Source: Nocardiopsis sp. CNR-923 (lineage in GTDB: Bacteria > Actinomycetota > Actinomycetes > Streptosporangiales > Streptosporangiaceae). From it: DNA of 64,000 nt. Shown here in pieces: positions 1 through 7,370 of this stretch. The stretch's first letter is position 1; each line of letters starts with the position of its first letter. The notes beneath the pieces are model-generated. The model saw only the letters and a program-made list of their open reading frames with translations, ran no database searches and was not told where the DNA came from. Location of the stretch: assembly GCF_001942255.1 (NCBI RefSeq), contig NZ_MKKC01000062.1, forward strand, positions 1 through 64,000, read 5' to 3'. A program made the translations under genes and the position numbers.

Positions 1-134
1 CCGATCACGGTGGTGGCCTCGGCCTCGATCAGCTCCTGGAGCATGCGCTCCAGGACGAGGCGGATCATGTCCACGTTCTCAGCGGCTTGTAGTGACTCCA
101 GAAGCTGTTGTAGGTCATGCTGGGACAGAGCCAT
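1..134 (-). CDS. IS256-family transposase, N-terminal part
   Basis: The 44 visible codons start at ATG 134-132 and read MALSQHDLQQLLESLQ..., ending in RMLQELIEAEATTVIG before the window edge. The pattern (MALSQ..LL.SL followed by ERMLQELIEAEAT..IG) is the characteristic N-terminus of IS256/mutator-type DDE transposases, which move the element by copy-out/paste-in transposition. The catalytic DDE residues lie beyond the window, so activity cannot be judged. Confidence 0.8.
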   Translation of the reverse strand, partial: MALSQHDLQQLLESLQAAENVDMIRLVLERMLQELIEAEATTVI

Positions 135-265
135 CGTGTGCGTGTCCTTGTGCGAGGAACTTAGGCCTTCCTCTTGACCGTCACACGATGGCTCGCCTTG
201 TCGCTATAGCCCTGCAGGTCAGATCACTGATCCGGGAGTTACACCACTCCAAGGGACATGACCCT
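1..265 (-). mobile_element. IS256-family insertion sequence, one end only
   Basis: The element runs off the left edge of the window. Its transposase starts at 134 on the minus strand, and the non-coding end lies between 135 and about 265. The outermost sequence, read inward on the minus strand, is GGTCATGTCCCTTGGAGTGG (about 244-263), which has the look of IS256-family terminal inverted repeats in actinomycetes. The other end and the 8-9 bp target duplication are outside the window, so the boundary is good only to a few bases. Confidence 0.65.
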
Positions 266-472
266 AGGGAAGGCCGTGATGATGTCGCGTGAGTCGTTGT
301 TCACGGAGACCAGAGGCCGGTAGGTCCTGACAGTGTTTCCGGCATCGTCTCGGATCTGCGCTGGTGCCGGATGAACATAGGTGTCGTTCTCAGCCTCGTA
401 GGTGACACTCCCGGGCGCGATAGGCATCTGTTCAACAGCGAAGTCTCGCTGGCTGCTTCCGGCAGGACGCAA
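239..472 (-). pseudogene. Hypothetical protein fragment cut by the IS element
   Basis: A 77-codon minus-strand frame whose last codons and stop (239-241) lie inside the IS terminal repeat, so the native 3' end has been displaced by the insertion. The host part contains a plausible folded segment, ending TYRPLVSVNNDSRDIITAFP. That resembles the C-terminal strands of some secreted RNase-type toxin domains, but I do not recognise the family. The start at 472 is arbitrary. It may simply be a chance frame. Confidence 0.3.
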
Positions 473-511
473 GCGTGGCTGCGGGCGGTCAGCACGATAC
501 TGGTAGGGCCC

Positions 512-538
512 CGCACCACCCGCACCACCCGCACCACC
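512..538. repeat. Three tandem copies of a 9-bp unit
   Basis: CGCACCACC is repeated three times without interruption, just downstream of the thioesterase stop and before the IS-truncated fragment. No function is evident. Confidence 0.7.
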
Positions 539-599
539 TTCGACTCGACCCCGCAGCCAACTCCATCGGCGCCGCGTGCCCGACGCCGCTCGGGCCGGG

Positions 600-1364
600 T
601 CAGCCGTCCAGGTGGGGGGCGAGCGCGCGCAGGATGGTCTCGATGACCCGCGCCCGCTGGTGGACGGGGAAGAAGTGACCGCCGGGCAGGACCTCGATGT
701 CGCAGCCGCGGGTGGTCATCCTCGCCCACTCCTTGACCTCGTCGGGGGTCACGGTGGGGTCTTCAGCCCCGGCCAGAGCGGTGGTCGGGGTGTCCAGTGC
801 GGGGACGGCGACGGGCCGGTAGGTCTCGATCAGCCGGTAGTCGTTGCGAACCACCGGTAGGACGAGGGAACGCATCTCGGGGTCGTCCAGAATCCCGGCG
901 GGAGTGGCGCCCATGGCCTCGATGATCTCGACCAGACCGTCGTCGTCGAGCAGGTGCACGCGACTTCTCACCTGGCGGGAGGGGACACGCCGACCCGAAA
1001 CGAAGAGGTGGACCGGCGGCCCGGCAGGGCCCTCCTGGAGGCGGCGCACGGTCTCGTAGGCCACGGCCGACCCCATGCTGTGTCCGAACACCGCGTAGGG
1101 GCCGCCCAGCCGGGGCGCGAGTTCGGCGGCGATCGCGTCGGCGAGCTCGGTCATGTCGGGAACGAGCGGTTCGGTGATCCGGTCCTCCCGGCCGGGGTAC
1201 TGCACGACCCAGAGCTCACAGCCCTCGGGCAGCAGGTCGGCCCATCCTCGGTAGAAGCTCGCCGATCCACCGGCGTGCGGGAAGAGCACCAGTACGACGT
1301 CCACCCTGTCGTGGTCACGGAAACTGCGGAGCCAGGGGCTCCCCTCACCTGAGACGCGTTCCAC
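600..1364 (-). CDS. Type II thioesterase (editing hydrolase)
   Basis: A 254-residue alpha/beta hydrolase of the size typical for stand-alone thioesterases of PKS and NRPS clusters, which remove wrong or stalled acyl groups from carrier proteins. Seen in the sequence: an N-terminal LFPHAGGSASFYRGW motif, the nucleophile elbow GHSMGS with Ser at about residue 96, an aspartate in GAEDPTV, and the catalytic histidine in GGHFFPVH near the end. The GTG start at 1364 is taken because the ATG just upstream runs quickly into a stop. No PKS or NRPS gene lies next to it. The nearest related genes are the MFS, MbtH and condensation fragment between 5.2 and 7.4 kb, so it is probably a survivor of a partly deleted NRPS cluster. 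Confidence 0.9.
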   Translation of the reverse strand: MERVSGEGSPWLRSFRDHDRVDVVLVLFPHAGGSASFYRGWADLLPEGCELWVVQYPGREDRITEPLVPDMTELADAIAAELAPRLGGPYAVFGHSMGSAVAYETVRRLQEGPAGPPVHLFVSGRRVPSRQVRSRVHLLDDDGLVEIIEAMGATPAGILDDPEMRSLVLPVVRNDYRLIETYRPVAVPALDTPTTALAGAEDPTVTPDEVKEWARMTTRGCDIEVLPGGHFFPVHQRARVIETILRALAPHLDG

Positions 1365-1891
1365 TCATGACCCCCCGGCCGCTGGTCACGTCGGGCCGCC
1401 CTCATGCGAGCACACGAGTCCGGCCAAGCAATCAACTTCGCCTTACCAAGGACATGGCGGACCGACGAGGAAGAAGGACTCAACACCTGACAAGGTCGAC
1501 GATCGCACACCGGCGATCCTCACAGCCACGGACGGAGATCACATCGTTACAGCAGGCGGGTGCCGATGTGCGGCGATCACGTCGTGCACCGACGTACCCG
1601 GATGCCAACATGTGGTCCCACACCGATCCCGACCAGGGAAGATAACACTCGCAGGGAACGTCAAGGCCTGCCCGCCGGCTCCATGGCCGAATCCGGACAC
1701 GAACCACCGGACCAGCGGGATCAATCACGCAATCGCGCCCCACGGGTGAGCGAAGGAGTGTCACGGGACCCTCCACGCCCAAGCGCGGCCGAGCACCCCT
1801 GGATGGCGACCCGTCGGAGTCCACGATCAGTCCGCGGTGGAGCATCCGGGCGTCTCGTCACGCCGGAAGCGCCGACCGCCGCTGACTGACC
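1365..1891. other. Gap with no convincing gene
   Basis: About 530 bases upstream of the thioesterase. Short frames exist on both strands but none shows a ribosome site together with recognisable protein sequence. The promoter of the thioesterase should lie in the first 100-200 bases, but no clear -35/-10 pair stands out. Confidence 0.5.
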
Positions 1892-2179
1892 TCACTGGAC
1901 CAGCTCCAGACGCGGGTGGTCGGCGGGCACCGGGCAGACGTGAAGCCGGAGGTCGTAGCCCCTGGCGAGAATGATCCGAGTGTAGTTCGCGGGAGGAATG
2001 CCGGGCGGGAGCGGGTCGCGTGCCTGTTCTCCCTCGGGGGCCCATCCCTGGGAGCCGCCGTCCCATTCGGTGGTGGCGATGATCGGCTCGGCGACGCATG
2101 TCCTCACCGCGGCCGGTTCGGTCTCCCCGCTCGACGCGGTCCCGGCACCGCCAGGACGGTCTCGGCGCGAGATGCCCAC
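1892..2179 (-). CDS. Hypothetical protein, start uncertain
   Basis: A minus-strand frame of 95 codons. The first 25-30 residues are arginine/glycine-rich and look non-coding. The remainder (from about TCVAEPIIATTEWDGG to HPRLELVQ) has the amino-acid balance of a real protein. It lies 120 bases downstream of the FHA-like fragment on the same strand and may be the tail of that operon or the 3' part of a broken gene. I do not recognise the family. Confidence 0.35.
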   Translation of the reverse strand: MGISRRDRPGGAGTASSGETEPAAVRTCVAEPIIATTEWDGGSQGWAPEGEQARDPLPPGIPPANYTRIILARGYDLRLHVCPVPADHPRLELVQ

Positions 2180-2302
2180 CGCGCCGCGCCCGTTCTCGAC
2201 CGGGTCGCGGCGCGACTCGGCCGGAGGTCCGCCGCGCCTCCGTGGGCTCGGGTGTGGCTGACGGTGTCGACCAGGAACGCGCTGGGCGCGGCCACCGGCT
2301 GA

Positions 2303-2812
2303 TCAGGTGGCCGTGGGCTCGGCGTTCCGGGCCGGGCGCCGTGCTTCCTCGGCCAACAGCGAGAGCCCGCACGGGCCGATCGTGAGCATCCTGGCGTGGA
2401 AGGCCCGCTGGCCGAACGCGCGCCCCGCGTGATGGCGGGCGTCCTCACGCGCGTCGTGCCACACGCGTTCACCGCACGCGTACGCCAGGGCCTGGGCCGG
2501 CCAGGACCGCCCGCGCAGCACGGTGAACTCCAGGAACTCGGTGAGGGAGGTCCCGCCGTCGGACTCGACCATGGTGCCGAAAGCCGAGACGTCGGGCGCG
2601 TCCGATGCGCCGAACCTCTCCTCCAGGTTCGCGGCGGGGTCGACGCCCGCGCTCGCGGCGTCGTCGAACAGTTCGATGAGCCGGTCCGAGGCCTCGGCCG
2701 CCCCGTCTCCGACGAGCAGCATCACGCCCGTGGGGAAGCGGCCGATCAGGCCGTCGCCGGCCTGGACGGCGATCTGGAAATCGGTGTGTCGCATAGCTGT
2801 TGGTCGCCTCAT
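2303..2812 (-). CDS. Protein resembling the N-terminal domain of actinobacterial FHA proteins
   Basis: 169 codons. The start is fixed by an ATGA overlap with the stop of the upstream membrane-protein gene (ATG 2812-2810, TGA 2811-2809), showing translational coupling. Residues 7-100 (MRHTDFQIAVQAGDGLIGRF...APDVSAFGTMVESDGG) resemble the domain that precedes the phosphothreonine-binding FHA domain in many actinobacterial proteins. The match is from memory and moderate. No FHA fold (GRD...SR.H motifs) follows. After about residue 105 the sequence becomes unfamiliar, so the gene may be truncated or frameshifted. A Ser/Thr-kinase remnant lies 1.9 kb away, which would fit an ancestral kinase/FHA signalling locus. 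Confidence 0.5.
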   Translation of the reverse strand: MRRPTAMRHTDFQIAVQAGDGLIGRFPTGVMLLVGDGAAEASDRLIELFDDAASAGVDPAANLEERFGASDAPDVSAFGTMVESDGGTSLTEFLEFTVLRGRSWPAQALAYACGERVWHDAREDARHHAGRAFGQRAFHARMLTIGPCGLSLLAEEARRPARNAEPTAT

Positions 2813-3240
2813 ATCGATCTCCCGCCACGGAATCGCCAACGAAGGAAGGGAACGCGTAAGGGGCCGTGCAAGAACACGAAGACGAGGAGCCAGGTGGTCG
2901 AGAAGCGCACGGCGAAGGCGCCCGGCTGCACCGGCAACTCCAGGCGGTGGAGGAGGACCAGGTAGACGAGGACTCCCTCGGGGACGCCCTGGAACAGGAT
3001 GATGATCGCCGGCCAGTCCTTCTCCCAACGGAACTGTTGGAGCAGGTGGTACAGCGGTTCCCACAGAAGGGTCCCGAGCAGGGCGACCAGGACCAGGGCG
3101 GACAGCGTGCCCGTGTGGGCCACGCCCAAGGGGGCGAACCCGCGCGGCAGCAGCGGTGTGAGCGCCAGCGTCCAGACGAGTCCCACGGTGGCCAGGAGGA
3201 AGAGGCGGGACTGGATGCGGCCGGACAGTGTGGGGGTCAT
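2809..3240 (-). CDS. Small integral membrane protein of unknown function
   Basis: 143 residues. The start ATG (3240-3238) overlaps the stop of the upstream flavoprotein-like gene, and its own stop overlaps the next start, so three genes are coupled. After the N-terminal TLSGRIQSRLFLL there are four likely membrane spans: a first helix around LLATVGLVWTLALTPLLP, a second around LSALVLVALLGTLLW, then after the conserved-looking stretch LYHLLQQFRWEKDWP two more (IIILFQGVPEGVLVYLVL and WLLVFVFLH). The family is a conserved actinobacterial one as far as I recall, with no assigned activity. Constant pairing with the neighbouring oxidoreductase-like gene suggests a joint role. Confidence 0.7.
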   Translation of the reverse strand: MTPTLSGRIQSRLFLLATVGLVWTLALTPLLPRGFAPLGVAHTGTLSALVLVALLGTLLWEPLYHLLQQFRWEKDWPAIIILFQGVPEGVLVYLVLLHRLELPVQPGAFAVRFSTTWLLVFVFLHGPLRVPFLRWRFRGGRSI

Positions 3241-4674
3241 GGTGTCCTGTTCCTCATCCACTTCCACCACTGGGCGACCGATCTGCCCGGACCGATGCGC
3301 CGGCAGTGGCCCTGGGCCGCGAGGTCGTCGCAGACCCGCTGTGCCCCGTACCGCAGGCCCAGCAGGGAGTCGACGAGCGCGTGGTGGGAGCCCTCCACGG
3401 CCGCTCCGACCGCGTACAGCCGCCCGCCCGGGGTGCGGGCGCCCGGACCTCAAAGGTGGGGGCGACGTCGATGCGGCCCAGCACGTTGCGGTCCGCGCCG
3501 GAGTGGGCCAACAGGTCGGACAGCGCCCGGTGCTCGGTCACCGAGCCGACCAAGCCGGTGGCGTCGATGATGAAGTCGACGCCGACCGGTCCCGCGGAGA
3601 CGGCCGCTCCCGGTTTGAAGTAGGCCGTCAGGCCGCCCTCGGGGCCGGGGTCGACGTGGTCCAGTTCACCGCCGAAGGTGCTGTAGTAGCCCTGTTCCCG
3701 ACCGCGGGCCAGTTCGCGTTGCCAGCCCCGGCGGATCGGGGTGGTGGATCCCCCCATCAGCTCCCACAGCTGGCGCCGCTCCTCTCCTTGGAGCTTCTCC
3801 AGGCGGGCCTTGAGCTGCCCGCCCCAACTCGCCTTGGGCCAGTCGAACCCCTGGTGCGCCCAGCCTCGGCCGCCCCGTCTGCGCATGAAGGGCGAGGAGC
3901 CCGCGGGACCGTCGACGTAGGTGCGCACGGCGTGCAGGATCCGGGTGCGCGCGCCGAGTTTCTCCCTGTCCCGCATCAGTCGGTGCGAGATGGCCGAGGC
4001 GGCGATGCCGCCTCCCCCGAACGAGCACGGTCCCGGGCCGTTTCACCGGTTGGTCGTAGACGTGTTCGTGGGGTTCGTAGGCGTTGACGAACCGCGACGC
4101 GTCGCCGGTGCGCATCCGGTAGTCCTGGAGTTCCGGCAGGAAACGGTGGCTGGGGTAGCCGACGGCCAGATGCACGAACCGGCTGCGGAAGGCCACCCGT
4201 CGGGGCACGGCCTCCTCCTGGGTGAGGATGCTGGAGTATCCGCCGCCGACCCGTCTGCGGACCATCCGGACCTGGCCGCGCTCGACGCAGCTCCAGTAGC
4301 CGATCCGATCGGCCTCGCGCTGCGGTCCCCGGAACACCTGGCCCGCGAGCGGCGTCCAATAGTCACTGAGGAGGTTCTCGGTGAACACGTTCCAAATCGG
4401 AGCGATGAAACCACGCAGAGTACGCGCGGAGAAATCCGACTGGAGCGCATAGCTGGGAAAGCCCCAGATATTGTCTGGCATGGAGGCGGAGGCAGATCTG
4501 ATTCTGTATTCTGGCGGAAACTGGGATACGCCAGTGAGATAGGCATAGTCCTCCCAGGGAGTGTCCAATGTCGTGAGGACCCTGATGTCCCGTGCCGGGA
4601 CTCCGGCGATTCTCAGGCAGTCCGCCATGGCGAAGGATCCCATACCCCCGCCGACGGTCGCGAAGGGAGCGTCC
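3237..4674 (-). pseudogene. FAD/NAD(P)-binding oxidoreductase-like protein, frameshifted twice as read
   Basis: Conserved sequence runs through three frames. The first part starts near GTG 4674 (VDAPFATVGGGMGSFAMADC, a dinucleotide-binding GxGxxG loop). It shifts frame in a run of five G near 4000, just before a second glycine-rich loop (GGGIAASAISHRL), and shifts again near 3440 before the C-terminal VGAAVEGSHHALVDSLLGLRYG segment that closes an FAD site in related enzymes. The stop TGA (3239-3237) overlaps the ATG of the membrane protein. Removing one base at the first site restores the frame cleanly, so sequencing error is as likely as decay. Total length about 478 residues. Substrate unknown; it is the first gene of the coupled trio. 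Confidence 0.65.
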
Positions 4675-4709
4675 ACGATCCCGATTCCCGCGGCGGTGAC
4701 CTGAGGTCG

Positions 4710-5161
4710 GTGCCCGACGCACGCGGACCCCTGCCCCTGGGCGCGACCGTCTCGGTCACGGAGCAGATCGCCGACGCCCTCGGCCACGTCCACGCGCGTG
4801 GGATCGTGCACCGCGACGTCAACCCCCGCAACATCCTGCTCTCCGGCACGAACGACGTCAGGGCCCTGCTCACCGATTTCGGCATCGTCGTGGACACCCG
4901 GTCCGGAGCCGCCGCGCCGACGTGTATTCGCTCGCGTTGGTCGCCCTGTCGTGTCTGACCGGTGCGACGCCCGCCGCCGACGGCCGGTTTCCCGACCCGG
5001 TCCGGCTGCTGCGGTCCCGCCCCGAACTGCCCGCCCGGGTGGTGGAGGCCGTCGTGCGTGGCGCCTCGGCCGACCCCCGGGACCGTTTCGGCTCCCGCGG
5101 TGAGCTCGTCGCGTCCTGGCGGTCGGGGCATCGCAGGGCCGTCCGACGCGTGGAGGCCTGA
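4710..5161 (+). pseudogene. Serine/threonine protein kinase remnant
   Basis: Begins abruptly in the middle of the N-lobe/C-lobe hinge (PDARGPLPLGATVSVTEQIA). It contains the catalytic-loop sequence GIVHRDVNPRNILL and the DFG motif (LLTDFGIV), then loses the activation loop through a deletion plus frameshift near 4917. It resumes with DVYSLALVALSCLTG and the C-terminal helices to a TGA at 5159-5161. The ATP-binding glycine loop and lysine are missing. It is divergently placed against the flavoprotein-like gene, and the junction near 4700 probably marks a deletion that removed both 5' ends. Confidence 0.75.
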
Positions 5162-5206
5162 CGCCCGGTGCGCGTGCTCCGGCCAGCGGGTGTGCGTGCG
5201 GACCAT

Positions 5207-6550
5207 CTAATCCTCCCTCGATTCGCGCGGGTGTGGTTCGGGGACGGCCGGGGTCGCGTCCCGGTCCTCCCCTCCGCCGGAACCCTTCTCTTCTCCTCTG
5301 CTGGAGACCCCGGCCCGCCGCAGGGCCCGGGGCAGCGTCAGGGCCACCGCGACGGTGGCGACGAGCCCGCCCACGCCCGCGATGACGAGGGTCACGGGCG
5401 CCGAGGTGGCGTCGAGCAGCAGCCCGCCGCCCACGTAGGACAGTCCGGCGGCCACCCCGACCGCGCCGTACAGGTTGCCGAAGACCCGGCCGAGCATCCT
5501 GGCCGGAACCATGCGCTGGAGCAGCGTGTTGGTCGCCACGTCCATGGCCGCGATGCCGATGCCCCGCACGGCTTGCAGGGCGAAGGCCGCCGCGACCGCC
5601 CAGGCCAGACCGGTCAGCAGGTTGCCCAGGCTGCTCACACCGAAACCGAGGAGCAGCAGCACGACCATCGAGCCGCGCATGCCGTAGCGCGCGAGCAGCG
5701 CGTAACCGACCACGAGCCCGATGCCGACCGCGCCCAGCAGCAGGCTCACGGCCGAGTCCCCCGCGCCGAAGGTGTCCTTGGCCAACAGCACCAGCGCCAC
5801 GTCGTCGATCCCGTTGAAGGCGACCACGACACAGAATCCCAGCGCGATCACGCGGACCGCCGAGACTGACCAGATGTAGCCCAGGCCCTCTCTGGCGTCG
5901 GCCAGCAGCGAGGTCGACTCGTGCTCCTCGCGAACCGGGGGCAGTGGCCGCAGTCCGAGGAGGATGAGCGCGGAGAACACGTAGGCCGCCGCCGCGCCGA
6001 ACAGCACGCCCTGGATCCCCAGGAACGGGAACAGCACCGCCGCCAGCAGCGGACCGGCGGCCTCGGCCCCGTTGGTGCCGAACCCGATGCTGGCGTTGGC
6101 CGGCTCCAGATCGCGTCCCCGCACCAGACCGGGCACCGCAGCACGCGAGGCCGGCATGAACACCTGCCCGGCCGCGGCCCGCGCGGCCACCAGGAGCAAC
6201 AGCAGCGGCAGCGGCGGCATCGACAGCGCGATCAGCGCCAGCATGGCGCCCTGGACCAGTTCGCAGACGATCATCACCCGCTTGAGGTCGAAGCGGTCGC
6301 TGATCGCGCCGGTGACCGGCCCGAGCAGGGCCGGGATGAAGTCCCCGACCAGCGGCAGAACCGAGACCGCTATCGCCTGGCCGGTCGAATCGGCCACGAA
6401 CAGCATGAGCGCGACCAGGCTGATCGCCTCACCCGTGTACGAGACGGTTCGCGCGGTGAAGAGCGCGCGGAAAGGCGCGTTCGACATGAGGAGGCGCAAT
6501 CCTCCGACCCCCTCCTCCTCATGCTGTGAACTGGTGTCCGAGGTTGCCAT
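5207..6550 (-). CDS. MFS exporter, probable drug/metabolite efflux
   Basis: 447 residues with about twelve hydrophobic spans and the MFS loop pattern after TM2 (GAISDRFDLKRVMI, the G-x-x-x-D-R-x-x-R-R type motif). The C-terminal tail is charged. The ATG at 6550 is preferred over one 24 bases upstream because a GAGAAG-type ribosome site sits eight bases before it. The closest recalled relatives are macrolide/tetracycline-type efflux proteins. It lies 90 bases downstream of mbtH on the same strand and probably exported the product of the lost NRPS cluster or provides self-resistance. Confidence 0.88.
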   Translation of the reverse strand: MATSDTSSQHEEEGVGGLRLLMSNAPFRALFTARTVSYTGEAISLVALMLFVADSTGQAIAVSVLPLVGDFIPALLGPVTGAISDRFDLKRVMIVCELVQGAMLALIALSMPPLPLLLLLVAARAAAGQVFMPASRAAVPGLVRGRDLEPANASIGFGTNGAEAAGPLLAAVLFPFLGIQGVLFGAAAAYVFSALILLGLRPLPPVREEHESTSLLADAREGLGYIWSVSAVRVIALGFCVVVAFNGIDDVALVLLAKDTFGAGDSAVSLLLGAVGIGLVVGYALLARYGMRGSMVVLLLLGFGVSSLGNLLTGLAWAVAAAFALQAVRGIGIAAMDVATNTLLQRMVPARMLGRVFGNLYGAVGVAAGLSYVGGGLLLDATSAPVTLVIAGVGGLVATVAVALTLPRALRRAGVSSRGEEKGSGGGEDRDATPAVPEPHPRESRED

Positions 6551-6641
6551 GTGATCTTCTCTCATTGCCTGCATCCGTCGTGAACGCGTGCGATTGTTTC
6601 ACGGACGGATGCCGGTTTCGACGCTGGTTCCGGTGCCTGTC

Positions 6642-6854
6642 TCAATTCTCGTCGGCGGCCATTGCCCGCCGCAGACTGAGGGGGCGCATGTCAGTCCAGT
6701 GCTCGTCGATCCACGACAGGCACTCGCTCTTGGTCCCTTCGACGCCGACATCGCGCCAACCCGGCGTATTCTCCCGGCCCACCGGCCAAATCGAGTACTG
6801 TTCCTCGTGGTTGACCACCACCCGGTAGTTCCACTCGTCCTCGCGATCTGACAT
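6642..6854 (-). CDS. MbtH-like NRPS accessory protein
   Basis: 70 residues carrying the family signature: [10 protein letters not shown] near residue 15, PGWRDVG in the middle and the C-terminal [10 protein letters not shown]. MbtH-like proteins bind NRPS adenylation domains and are often needed for their folding or activity. It follows the condensation-domain remnant by 40 bases, the usual position inside an NRPS operon. It could in principle assist the adenylation domain of the megasynthase at 35.7 kb, although PTM synthetases are not known to need one. Confidence 0.95.
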   Translation of the reverse strand: MSDREDEWNYRVVVNHEEQYSIWPVGRENTPGWRDVGVEGTKSECLSWIDEHWTDMRPLSLRRAMAADEN

Positions 6855-6892
6855 TTACGCTGCGCTCCTTTCGTGTGGGACGGTCCCGGTCA

Positions 6893-7360
6893 CCCCTCCT
6901 GGGCGATCCCGTTGTTGATGAGGACGGTGACGTCGCTGGAATTGTGGTTGGCCGTGGCGAAGTCGATGTCGCGGTTGCCGGGCCACGTCGGCGATCTGCG
7001 GGGCGGATGGGAGCTGCGGCGGCCGCGCGCCGGTGGTGTGCGCCGAGTACAGTGCCGCGAGTTCCTCCAGCAGGACCGTGTTGGACCAGGCGTCGGTCGC
7101 GACGCGGTGGAGGGTGAGCATCAGTACGTGGTGGCCGGCGGCCAGGCGTGCCGGCAGGGCGCGCACCGGCGGGGCGGTGTCCAGGTCGAAGGGATCGGCC
7201 GCCTCCCGTTCGGCGAGCCGTTCCAGCCACCGGTCCGGGTCCTCGGAGGCGGCGTCGGCGTGGACGTCTGCCTCGCGTAGGACGAGTCGGGCCTCGGGTG
7301 TCACGACCCTGGCGGGGCTCACCGTCGACCTCGGTGAGAGGCCGGAGACGACGTACGGCT
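6893..7360 (-). pseudogene. NRPS condensation-domain fragment joined to an FG-GAP-like tail
   Basis: The 5' part encodes the first third of a condensation domain (LTEVDGEPRQ, then after a one-base shift near 7325 VVTPEARLVLREADV). The core motif is degenerate: HRVATDAWS in place of HHxxxDGWS. It breaks off after QIADVAR near 6977. In another frame, the next 80 bases read GNRDIDFATANHNSSDVTVL and end INNGIAQEG-stop, which resembles a VCBS/FG-GAP beta-propeller repeat. The start of the domain and everything after it (adenylation, carrier) are missing. It begins right after the stop of the ABC transporter gene. This is a recombination scar. Confidence 0.65.
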
Positions 7361-7370
7361 CCAGGTGCGC

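Noticed and set aside
5207..6550. MFS gene as part of the SapB cluster
   Set aside because: It is separated from the ABC genes by mbtH and an NRPS fragment, and SapB export needs only the ABC pair.
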